Shown: one piece after another, positions 1 through 5,395 of the stretch
Layout: each line of letters opens with the position of its first letter
How positions within the stretch are numbered: the first letter of the stretch is position 1
DNA from: Deltaproteobacteria bacterium
Lineage (GTDB): Bacteria; Desulfobacterota; DSM-4660; Desulfatiglandales; B25-G16
Length of the DNA stretch: 5,395 nucleotides
Direction: 5' to 3'
NCBI GenBank assembly: GCA_020348625.1
Contig: CP070752.1
Coordinates: 966,657 to 972,051, forward strand
Made by a program: the position numbers and the translations under genes
The notes under the pieces: generated by a model
Told to the model about the DNA's origin: nothing
What the model saw: the letters and a program-made list of their open reading frames with translations, nothing else
The model's database searches: none

Positions 1-613
1 GCTTTATTCTATCCAGTTCTCCCATTACCTCAAGTCGTTCGATAATGAGATGCCAGGCACAGTCGGTATCCGGATTGATTTCGCATTTTCCACCGGAAGA
101 TCCCCCGCATGGACCATTCAGCAAGCTTTTGGCGCACCGGGCTATGGGACAGATACCCCCGGTCCGTTCCAGAACACAATCCCCACACCCAAGGCAGCGT
201 TCCTCCCATAGGCCAACATCTATGTTGGCTCCCATAAAGGTAGTATTCAGCCCTGGAATCACTCGGGTAGGTTTCTCAGTGATAGTCCGATTAAAAAAGT
301 TGCAAGCGTGTTGAACACCGACTCCGCAGGCAATGGATAGTATGACATCCGCTGCTTTTACCTTCTCCAGAAACGCCGGATCAGCCATAAACTCATCATC
401 ACATTGGCGAATAACGTGTAGGTCGTTGACTTCTACCTTTTTCCCCTCGTTTCCAAAGGCCAGCCGCAACTCCGATGCCAGAATCTCCGCCTCTTTTTCG
501 CCCCCTGCCTGACAGATGGCCACACAGGTTTCGCAGCCCAAAACAATAATTTTATCATAACCCGTTACCGACGCTTTTATCTCCTCAAAAGGCTTTCTAT
601 CTGCTGTGATCAT
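1..613 (-). CDS. metV: MetV-like protein, methylenetetrahydrofolate reductase C-terminal (zinc-finger/Fe-S) family; 3' end beyond window
   Basis: I translated this frame by hand: 204 residues from the ATG at 613-611, with no stop before the left edge. It is cysteine-rich. An N-terminal CETCVAIC motif (C27, C30, C34) opens a Rossmann-like half that contains SIACGVGVQHAC (C96, C104). A C-terminal cluster follows: CLGCGDC (C140, C143, C146), C155, C160, then NGPCGGSSGGKCE (C169, C177) and C185. The NGPCGG...GKCE signature is typical of the MTHFR C-terminal family (MetV), which partners the flavin/folate subunit MetF in the methyl branch of the Wood-Ljungdahl pathway and carries Fe-S clusters. 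Family members are usually only slightly longer, so probably few residues are missing. The start is fixed by an AAGGAG ribosome site overlapping the mvhD stop codon, with 3 bases between stop and ATG, so translation is probably coupled. Following HdrA and MvhD, it points to a MetFV-Hdr-MvhD type complex. The family call is confident; its role with MetF is inferred. Confidence 0.85.
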   Translation of the reverse strand, partial: MITADRKPFEEIKASVTGYDKIIVLGCETCVAICQAGGEKEAEILASELRLAFGNEGKKVEVNDLHVIRQCDDEFMADPAFLEKVKAADVILSIACGVGVQHACNFFNRTITEKPTRVIPGLNTTFMGANIDVGLWEERCLGCGDCVLERTGGICPIARCAKSLLNGPCGGSSGGKCEINPDTDCAWHLIIERLEVMGELDRIK

Positions 614-616
614 AGA

Positions 617-1060
617 CTACTCCTTGTCTTTTCCGCCCGTTTGCTGGAGCTGCATCCTATATGGATTTGGCCCAAGCTCTCGGGCACGCTCGGTCATCTC
701 CTTTGCTTTTTCTGCGACGAGCGGCGCTTCAGAGGCTGCGATATGAAAGAACTCGAGCCGCTCACTGCCTATCCCAACCTCGTCCAGGAGTTTCTTGGTA
801 TATTCGACCCGCTTCAGAGCCCTCAAATTTCCTTCCAGGAAATTACACGTACCGGGCTCTCACCCTCCTACAAATACGGCATCTGCCCCTGCCTCAAACG
901 CCTTCAGGATGTGAACAATCTCCACCTTGCCCGTACAGAGATAATAGACTATGCGCACGTTAGTCGGGTACTGGATTCTTCCGACACCTGCCAGATCAGC
1001 AGCGCTGTAAGCACAATAGTTGCAGAGCATGGCCACTACTCTCGGTTCATAATCCTCCAT
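617..1060 (-). CDS. mvhD: MvhD-type hydrogenase/heterodisulfide reductase 2Fe-2S subunit, apparent selenoprotein (Sec67)
   Basis: Read as one frame of 148 codons with UGA decoded at codon 67, this gives a 147-residue protein, about normal for the MvhD/FrhD delta-subunit family. It starts MEDYEPRVVAMLCNYCAYSAADLAG, cut here to the part covering C13 and C16; then QYPTNVRIV, C42 (LCTGKVE) and LKAFEAGADAVFVGG. At the next position relatives have the Cys of a GC(H/E)xGxC motif; here the codon is UGA, followed by EPGTCNFLEGN with C72. After the UGA the family pattern continues undamaged (RALKRVEYTKKLLDEVGI, then the HIAASEA and MTERARELGPNP stretches) to a TAG stop. MvhD passes electrons between HdrA and a partner enzyme through a 2Fe-2S cluster. 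The start is bounded by an in-frame TAG two codons upstream, and GGGG lies 8 bases before the ATG. Automated annotation would split it into pieces at about 860-1060 and 617-826. A nonsense mutation is the alternative, but the intact downstream frame, the exact Cys position and the SECIS-like hairpin argue against it. Confidence 0.9.
620..625 (-). promoter_or_regulatory. Ribosome binding site of metV, overlapping the end of mvhD
   Basis: On the minus strand AAGGAG lies 6 bases before the ATG at 613. It forms the last Lys-Glu codons of mvhD, directly before that gene's TAG stop. This perfect Shine-Dalgarno sequence decides the metV start and suggests translational coupling: ribosomes reaching the metV start region would normally have had to pass the mvhD UGA. 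Confidence 0.85.
816..860 (-). promoter_or_regulatory. Bacterial SECIS-like hairpin inside mvhD
   Basis: In the mRNA just after the UGA two nested helices can be drawn. The outer helix pairs AGAGCCC (860-854, starting with the A of the UGA) with GGGCUCU (822-816), 7 pairs with no mismatch. The upper helix pairs AAUUUCC (844-838) with GGAAAUU (832-826), 7 pairs, closed by a 5-base loop UGGAA (837-833). They are separated by an asymmetric bulge of 9 against 3 bases. The apical loop starts 22 bases after the UGA and its second base is G, which fits the known bacterial SECIS rule of 16-37 bases and a G among the first two loop positions. It would recruit SelB with Sec-tRNA. Found by eye; no folding energy was computed. 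Confidence 0.82.
860..862 (-). other. In-frame UGA, probable selenocysteine codon (residue 67 of MvhD)
   Basis: The plus-strand bases are TCA, so the mRNA codon is UGA. It is exactly in frame between the ATG at 1060 and the TAG at 619-617. It occupies the position of a conserved family cysteine (GG-U-EPGTC), the usual signature of Cys/Sec exchange. A one-base change from a TGC or TGT cysteine codon to TGA would also give this, so the hairpin next to it is the main discriminating evidence. Confidence 0.88.
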
Positions 1061-1067
1061 TTTCTAT

Positions 1068-1073
1068 TCCCCT
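1068..1073 (-). promoter_or_regulatory. Ribosome binding site of mvhD
   Basis: AGGGGA lies on the minus strand with its last G 8 bases before the ATG at 1060. It is a weaker match than the AAGGAG used by metV. It supports 1060 as the start, together with the in-frame TAG at 1066-1064. Confidence 0.6.
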
Positions 1074-1078
1074 TTTGC

Positions 1079-1106
1079 ATTGACGATTTTCAATTGACGA
1101 TTGGCA
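1079..1106 (+). repeat. 14-bp tandem array, two copies (unit ATTGACGATTTTCA / ATTGACGATTGGCA)
   Basis: Two adjacent 14-base units, 1079-1092 and 1093-1106, differ at two positions. The array lies in the hdrA-mvhD spacer and is the right-facing partner of the array at 1133-1160. Confidence 0.85.
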
Positions 1107-1132
1107 ATTCGAAGAAAAAGCTCTTGATCCAT

Positions 1133-1160
1133 AAATCGAAAATTGAAAATCGAAAATTGA
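1133..1160 (-). repeat. 14-bp perfect tandem duplication (plus-strand unit AAATCGAAAATTGA)
   Basis: Two identical 14-base units, 1133-1146 and 1147-1160. Read on the minus strand and rotated, the unit is ATTTTCGATTTTCA, which differs at two positions from the unit at 1079-1092, so the two arrays are inverted copies of one repeat. Confidence 0.88.
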
Positions 1161-1161
1161 A

Positions 1162-1166
1162 CTCCT
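1162..1166 (-). promoter_or_regulatory. Orphan Shine-Dalgarno-like AGGAG at the end of the HdrA fusion
   Basis: The sequence TAAAGGAGT begins with the HdrA stop codon and holds a strong AGGAG, but no start codon lies within normal spacing. The nearest ATG (1132-1130) is 29 bases away and opens only a 22-codon frame; mvhD starts about 100 bases away. It looks like a ribosome site left behind when the repeat element separated it from mvhD. This is inference. Confidence 0.4.
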
Positions 1167-4100
1167 TTAGTATATGGCCATTAATTTGGGGATCATCTGG
1201 ATGTCCTCATAGTGCCTTACCTGGATCGCGTCATTCGGACACATGGATGCGCAAATACCACATCCCTGACAAGCTCCCGGATCGATCTTTGCTACCGCAT
1301 TTTCAAAATCGATTTGCGGTACTCCGAACGGACACACTCTCACACAGGTCAAACAGATAGCACAAAGATCAGGGTTTACCTCGGCAACGGCTCCACCTGC
1401 CATCCTCTCCTTGTGAGAAAGAATCATACATGCCCTGGAGACCGCCGCTCTTGCCTGGGAAATAGCTTCATCAATGGCCTTGGGCCCATGGGCCAATCCG
1501 CACACGAACAACCCTGCAGAGGCAAAATCTACAGGCCTCAACTTGGCATGAGCCTCCATGAAAAAACCGTCCTGATTCATGGCCACCTTAAAAAGCTTTG
1601 CAAAGAGCCCGTTATCGCCCCGGGGCACAATAGCCGAAGCCAAGGTCACGAGATCGGTATCTATTACCACGGGCGTTTTGATTACCTGATCGGTAACGGT
1701 CACCCTGAGCCTACCATCCTTCTTTTCGACAACAGGCTTATCATCCAATTCATACCGGATAAACCGCACGCCCTTAACCCGTGCCTCTCGATAGAGATCC
1801 TCCCTTTCCCCATAGGTTCTTATATCCCTGTACAGAATATAGATATTCATGTCAGGGTTTAGTTCCTTGAGGGTCAAAGCGCTCTGGATGGAATGAGTGC
1901 AGCAGACCTTGCTGCAATAAGGTCTAGTCGGCTCTCTGGAGCCGACGCACTGGATAAAGAGGGCCGTATTAACGGTTTTGAACCTGCTAGGATTTTGCAT
2001 AATTTCCCGATCCAGATCCAGGGACAGCAGCATATTGGGATCCTCTCCGTAGAGATACTCTTCGGGCTCGTAGCCATTCCCGCCATTGGCTATGATCCCT
2101 GCACCGTAGCTCACCTCTTCCTCTTCCCCCTCTACATGGGCCAATTTTGAACGAAAATTTCCCACAGTGCCGTGCACCTCCTTGATCTCGGTCTGCAGCC
2201 GCACATCAACAAGTGGGTGCTCGCTAACTCTTTGTATCAATTCCTCAACATACGGTGAAATGCCTTCTTTCTTCCACGTAGTATGCAACCGAAGGGCCTG
2301 TCCTCCTAATCTGTCCTCCTTCTCAACCAGATGGGCCTTGAACCCTTGTTCGGCCAATCCCAAGGCGGCTGTCATACCTGCCACACCACCTCCAACTACC
2401 AGGGCTTCCTGACACACGGGCTGGGGGATTTCATATAGCTGCTTCAGCGCAGCCGCCCTCGCTATTGCCATGCGTACAAGATCTTTCGCCTTTTCCGTAG
2501 CCTTTTCCGGTTCTCCCATGTGAACCCACGTGCATTGATCCCGGATATTGGCCATCTCAAACAGGTACTGGTTAAGCCCTGCCTCCCTGCATGTTTCCCT
2601 GAACAGCACCTGATGGGTTCTGGGTGTACATGAGGCAACCACCACCCTGTTCAGCTGCCTTTCCTGGATCACCTCCTTCATCTTGGCTTGCGTATCTTCA
2701 GAACAGGTGAACAGGTTAGCCTCTGCATACTCTACATTGGGAAGGCTCTTGGCGTATTCCGCAATCGCCGGAACGTCAGCTACCCCGCCTATGTTTATGC
2801 CGCAATGACAGATAAAGACACCAATTCGTATCGGTTCATTGCTGACATCTCGCTCAGGCGGATACTCCTTTGTCTTAACCAGGGTACCTCTTACTTCTGC
2901 GAGTTCAGACGTAGCCGAGGCTGCAGCAGCACTGGCTTGTGTGACGGTATCGGGGATATCCTTGGGCGCCTCAAACACCCCACACGCATAGACTCCTGGC
3001 CGTGATGTCGCAACGGGATCAAAACTGCCGGTCTCTGCAAAATTGTAGTGATCCAGTTCAAGGCCGAGTTTCTGAGTTAACTCGAGGGTTTCCCGGGAAA
3101 TATCCAGCCCTACCGATAACACCACTAGATCGAAGTCCTCTTGGACTAGTCTTCCCTCGTCGTCGGTATATCTGATCTTGAGGCTTCCAGGCTCATCACC
3201 GGCCAGCACATTATTGATCTTTGCCTTTACGAAACGTATCCCAATGTCGTCTTTGGCCCGATTATAGTATCGCTCGAAGTCTTTTCCGTGGGTACGAACA
3301 TCGATATAGAAGATAGCGGTATCGAGTGGTTTCGGAGAGTGCTCCTTCGCTATCATGGCCTGCTTTATGGCATAGGTACAACAGACAGCCGAACAATAGC
3401 CCTTATCTCCTACCTGGGTGTTTCTTGATCCAACACATTGGATCCAGGCAATCTTATCCGGTTCCTTATGATCCGGAGAGGGCCTTACCAAATGACCCTT
3501 GAAGGGACCCGAGGCCGAAAGAATTCGCTCGAACTCGAGACTGGTAACCACGTTGGGGTGGTTACAATATCCATAGGTATCATGCTGGCTGGGATCAAAT
3601 GGGGTAAAACCGGGAGCAGCTATAATAGACCCTACTTCGATGGTATGCTCTCGCGGAAGCATGGAATGGTCTACGGCATCGGCCAGGCACGCAGAGACAC
3701 ACTGATAACATTCAGAACAGATCCCACATTTCAGGCACCGCTGTGCCTCAGCTCGTGCCTCCTGTTCGGTAAATCCCAAGGCGATCTCTTTGAAGTTAGC
3801 CTCTCGCTCCTCAACGGGAATCCTCCGCATGGGTGTCCTGACCAGATGTGGTTCCCCTTCTGTATCTGGCTTTTCATAAGACCAATCTCGCTCTCTTCCT
3901 TCCTTGAGATCTCTCCCGTTCAGATACCGGTCAATACTCTCAGCTGCATCTTTCCCGCAAGCAGCAGCCTCTACCACTGACTTGGGCCCATAAAAGGCAT
4001 CCCCCCCTGCAAAGACCCATTCAATGGGGGTTTGCAGGGTAATCGGATCGGCCTCAAGCCCTCTTGTAGCTGCTATACCCTCCTTTTCGGCAAAAGAGAG

Positions 4101-5395
4101 ATCTGCGGCCTGCCCGATGGCAACGATCACCGTATCGGCCTCCATCTCGCTCAGGTCAGTTTCGTCATATTCAGGGCAGAAGACTCCATTTTCGTCAAAT
4201 ACGCACGTGCAGCATTTGAATTCTATTCCCGAGAGATCCCCATCTGTTTCAAAAAAACGGTTGGGTCCTCGGCTGTTGACGATGGTGACCCCCTCTTCAA
4301 GGGCCTCTTCGATCTCATAATCCCAGGCGGGCATCTCCTCTCGTGTCTCAAGACAGACCAGGGTTACGTCCTGAGCCCCTACACGCTTTGCCGTAAGGGC
4401 CACATCGATGGCCACATTTCCTCCCCCGATGACAACCACCCTTTTGCCCACACTGACCGGTTTTCCAAGAGCCACTTCCCTCAAAAACTCAATTCCCTTG
4501 ATCACTCCGGGCAGGTCCTCCCCCGGCACATTTAGTTTCAGACTGAGATGAAGACCGGTTGCCAGAAACAAGGCCTGAAATCCATCCTCCTTAAGGCTTT
4601 CAAGCGTTATATCCTCGCCAAACGAGACCCCTGTTTTGATCTGAACTCCCATATCTTGAATCACTTGGATCTCAGCAGCGATAATGTCTCTCGGCAGACG
4701 ATATTCCGGGATGCCCACGACCATCATGCCTCCAGCAACAGGCAGTTTTTCAAAAACGCTCACCTGGTATCCCTCTTTGGCAAGGTAGTAGGCTGCAGTC
4801 AGACCGGCAGGCCCTGAACCGATAATGGCCACCTTCTCATCCCTTTTTTCCTTCACTTCAGGAATGTGCCGATTCTCGCTGTCCAGGTCAAGATCCGCCA
4901 AGAACCGATGGAGATACTGTATGGCAATAGGTTCATCCACGTCTCCCCGCGTGCAGATCTCCTCGCAGGGGTGATGGCATACCCGACCGCATATGGCGGG
5001 AAAGGGATGGTCCTCTTTGAAGAGCGCTAGGGCTTCCTGATATTTTCCTTGATTTATCAGCGCAATATACCCTTGGACGCTCACATGAGCGGGACAGGTT
5101 GCCTTACAGGGGGCTGTGCCCCGTTTCTCAATCGCAAACGCGCCGGGCATGGCCTGAGGGTAAAGCTTGAACGCGGCCTTTCGATCGCACAGCCCTTGAT
5201 CAAAAAGGGAAGGTATGCTGATGGGGCATGCATTTTGGCACTCGCCGCAGGCCGTACACTTGGCCATATCAACATATCGAGGTCGTTCCAGGAGTTTTGC
5301 CTGGAAGTGCCCCGGCTCGCCGGTGACCTCCACCACCTCTGTCATGGTTAATATCTCGATATTTAGGTGCCGACCACATTCCACCAGTTTTGGCC
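1167..5395 (-). CDS. hdrA: HdrA-family fusion protein with an internal GltD/NfnB-like NAD(P)H oxidoreductase module; 5' end beyond window
   Basis: At least 1405 residues, numbered from the GTG at 5384; stop TAA at 1169-1167. The frame stays open to the right edge, and the residues before the GTG (PKLV, then ECGRH.NIEIL) match the HdrA motif SPKLVECGRHPNIE, so the true start and first FAD-binding motif lie upstream. Domains: end of the first HdrA flavin domain (1-40); 4Fe-4S ferredoxin motif C43/46/49/53; GltD N-terminal Fe-S domain (C93, C97, C132, C136, C140, C144); FAD site GSGPAG (189-194); nucleotide site VVVIGGGNVAIDVA (from 316); closing AGGDAFYGPKSVVEA (459-473); Cys row C550-C566; rest of HdrA half one (580-830) with IQCVGSR and YCSAVCC (C664, C668, C669). 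Half two has the Cys-containing domain FICHCGINIGG (from 857), FAD site VVGGGVAG (from 996), YCSKVCC (C1157, C1161, C1162) and two ferredoxin motifs (C1341-C1351, C1372-C1382). HdrA proteins bifurcate electrons at FAD in the cytoplasm. Here the fused module suggests NAD(P)H as donor or acceptor. Half two lacks the inserted ferredoxin of half one. The family call is secure; partners are inferred. Confidence 0.92.
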   Translation of the reverse strand, partial: PKLVECGRHLNIEILTMTEVVEVTGEPGHFQAKLLERPRYVDMAKCTACGECQNACPISIPSLFDQGLCDRKAAFKLYPQAMPGAFAIEKRGTAPCKATCPAHVSVQGYIALINQGKYQEALALFKEDHPFPAICGRVCHHPCEEICTRGDVDEPIAIQYLHRFLADLDLDSENRHIPEVKEKRDEKVAIIGSGPAGLTAAYYLAKEGYQVSVFEKLPVAGGMMVVGIPEYRLPRDIIAAEIQVIQDMGVQIKTGVSFGEDITLESLKEDGFQALFLATGLHLSLKLNVPGEDLPGVIKGIEFLREVALGKPVSVGKRVVVIGGGNVAIDVALTAKRVGAQDVTLVCLETREEMPAWDYEIEEALEEGVTIVNSRGPNRFFETDGDLSGIEFKCCTCVFDENGVFCPEYDETDLSEMEADTVIVAIGQAADLSFAEKEGIAATRGLEADPITLQTPIEWVFAGGDAFYGPKSVVEAAACGKDAAESIDRYLNGRDLKEGRERDWSYEKPDTEGEPHLVRTPMRRIPVEEREANFKEIALGFTEQEARAEAQRCLKCGICSECYQCVSACLADAVDHSMLPREHTIEVGSIIAAPGFTPFDPSQHDTYGYCNHPNVVTSLEFERILSASGPFKGHLVRPSPDHKEPDKIAWIQCVGSRNTQVGDKGYCSAVCCTYAIKQAMIAKEHSPKPLDTAIFYIDVRTHGKDFERYYNRAKDDIGIRFVKAKINNVLAGDEPGSLKIRYTDDEGRLVQEDFDLVVLSVGLDISRETLELTQKLGLELDHYNFAETGSFDPVATSRPGVYACGVFEAPKDIPDTVTQASAAAASATSELAEVRGTLVKTKEYPPERDVSNEPIRIGVFICHCGINIGGVADVPAIAEYAKSLPNVEYAEANLFTCSEDTQAKMKEVIQERQLNRVVVASCTPRTHQVLFRETCREAGLNQYLFEMANIRDQCTWVHMGEPEKATEKAKDLVRMAIARAAALKQLYEIPQPVCQEALVVGGGVAGMTAALGLAEQGFKAHLVEKEDRLGGQALRLHTTWKKEGISPYVEELIQRVSEHPLVDVRLQTEIKEVHGTVGNFRSKLAHVEGEEEEVSYGAGIIANGGNGYEPEEYLYGEDPNMLLSLDLDREIMQNPSRFKTVNTALFIQCVGSREPTRPYCSKVCCTHSIQSALTLKELNPDMNIYILYRDIRTYGEREDLYREARVKGVRFIRYELDDKPVVEKKDGRLRVTVTDQVIKTPVVIDTDLVTLASAIVPRGDNGLFAKLFKVAMNQDGFFMEAHAKLRPVDFASAGLFVCGLAHGPKAIDEAISQARAAVSRACMILSHKERMAGGAVAEVNPDLCAICLTCVRVCPFGVPQIDFENAVAKIDPGACQGCGICASMCPNDAIQVRHYEDIQMIPKLMAIY

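Larger units (their letters stand above)
1079..1160. repeat. Intergenic inverted-repeat element between the HdrA fusion and mvhD
   Basis: The two 14-bp-period arrays face each other across a 26-base unpaired centre (1107-1132). In the transcript they can pair as an imperfect hairpin with a 12-base perfect core (CGATTTTCAATT on the 5' arm) flanked by 2-base mismatches and further short pairings. It is A+T-rich compared with the coding sequence around it. It resembles dispersed REP-like intergenic elements. It has no T-run after it, so it is not an obvious Rho-independent terminator. It might stabilise or process the mRNA between the two cistrons, or be a neutral insertion. Confidence 0.7.

Noticed and set aside
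617..826. A separate small protein starting at TTG 826.
   Set aside because: That TTG is an internal leucine codon of mvhD and part of the upper SECIS helix. The segment is the C-terminal half of the UGA-containing gene.
1064..1132. A 22-codon minus-strand ORF (MDQELFLRIANRQ...) in the hdrA-mvhD spacer, in the same frame as mvhD and ending in TAG two codons before its ATG.
   Set aside because: It is made largely of the 14-bp repeat sequence, and its ATG has no properly spaced ribosome site (AGGAG is 29 bases upstream). It is more likely a by-product of the repeat than a leader peptide or an N-terminal extension.
1079..1160. Rho-independent terminator or CRISPR-like array in the spacer.
   Set aside because: The hairpin is A+T-rich with mismatches and has no following U-run in the transcript. 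The tandem units are adjacent, without unique spacers, so neither reading fits.
641..1360. A 239-codon plus-strand open frame.
   Set aside because: It runs antisense to mvhD, the repeat spacer and the end of the HdrA fusion and shows no recognisable motif. It is a shadow frame, as are the other plus-strand frames antisense to the HdrA fusion and metV.
5382..5384. GTG at 5384 as the start of the HdrA fusion.
   Set aside because: The frame is open further to the window edge, and the residues across this codon (PKLVECGRH) are an internal HdrA motif, so the GTG is an internal valine codon.

Overview
The window reads as part of one minus-strand operon from a strictly anaerobic bacterium. The likeliest source is a sulfate-reducing or syntrophic Desulfobacterota-type organism using the Wood-Ljungdahl (acetyl-CoA) pathway. 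This rests on gene content only: an HdrA-type flavin/iron-sulfur electron carrier, an MvhD-type 2Fe-2S subunit and a MetV-type (MTHFR C-terminal family) protein lie in a row, and MvhD is apparently a selenoprotein. The species cannot be named from the sequence.

Layout in the direction of transcription (high to low coordinates): (1) 5395-1167, a very large HdrA-family fusion, cut at its 5' end by the window edge, in which a GltD/NfnB-like NAD(P)H oxidoreductase module sits inside the first of two HdrA-like halves. (2) 1166-1061, a 106-bp spacer holding two 14-bp-period tandem arrays in inverted orientation. (3) 1060-617, mvhD, which must be read through an in-frame UGA at 862-860. That codon is followed at once by a hairpin with the geometry of a bacterial SECIS element, so the gene most likely encodes a 147-residue selenoprotein and is neither two short ORFs nor a pseudogene. 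(4) 613-1, metV, starting 3 bases after the mvhD stop and running off the left edge of the window.

Together these genes resemble the MetFV-HdrABC-MvhD complex known from acetogens such as Moorella. Inferred scheme: NAD(P)H delivers electrons to the GltD-like module of the HdrA fusion, flavins in the HdrA part split or merge electron pairs, MvhD relays electrons, and MetV links them to the methylene-tetrahydrofolate reductase MetF. MetF would be expected just beyond the left edge, and HdrB/HdrC, if present, outside the window. No hydrogenase is visible here.

No plus-strand gene, tRNA, rRNA, CRISPR array, insertion sequence or terminator is supported. No stretch over 300 bases lacks a gene.
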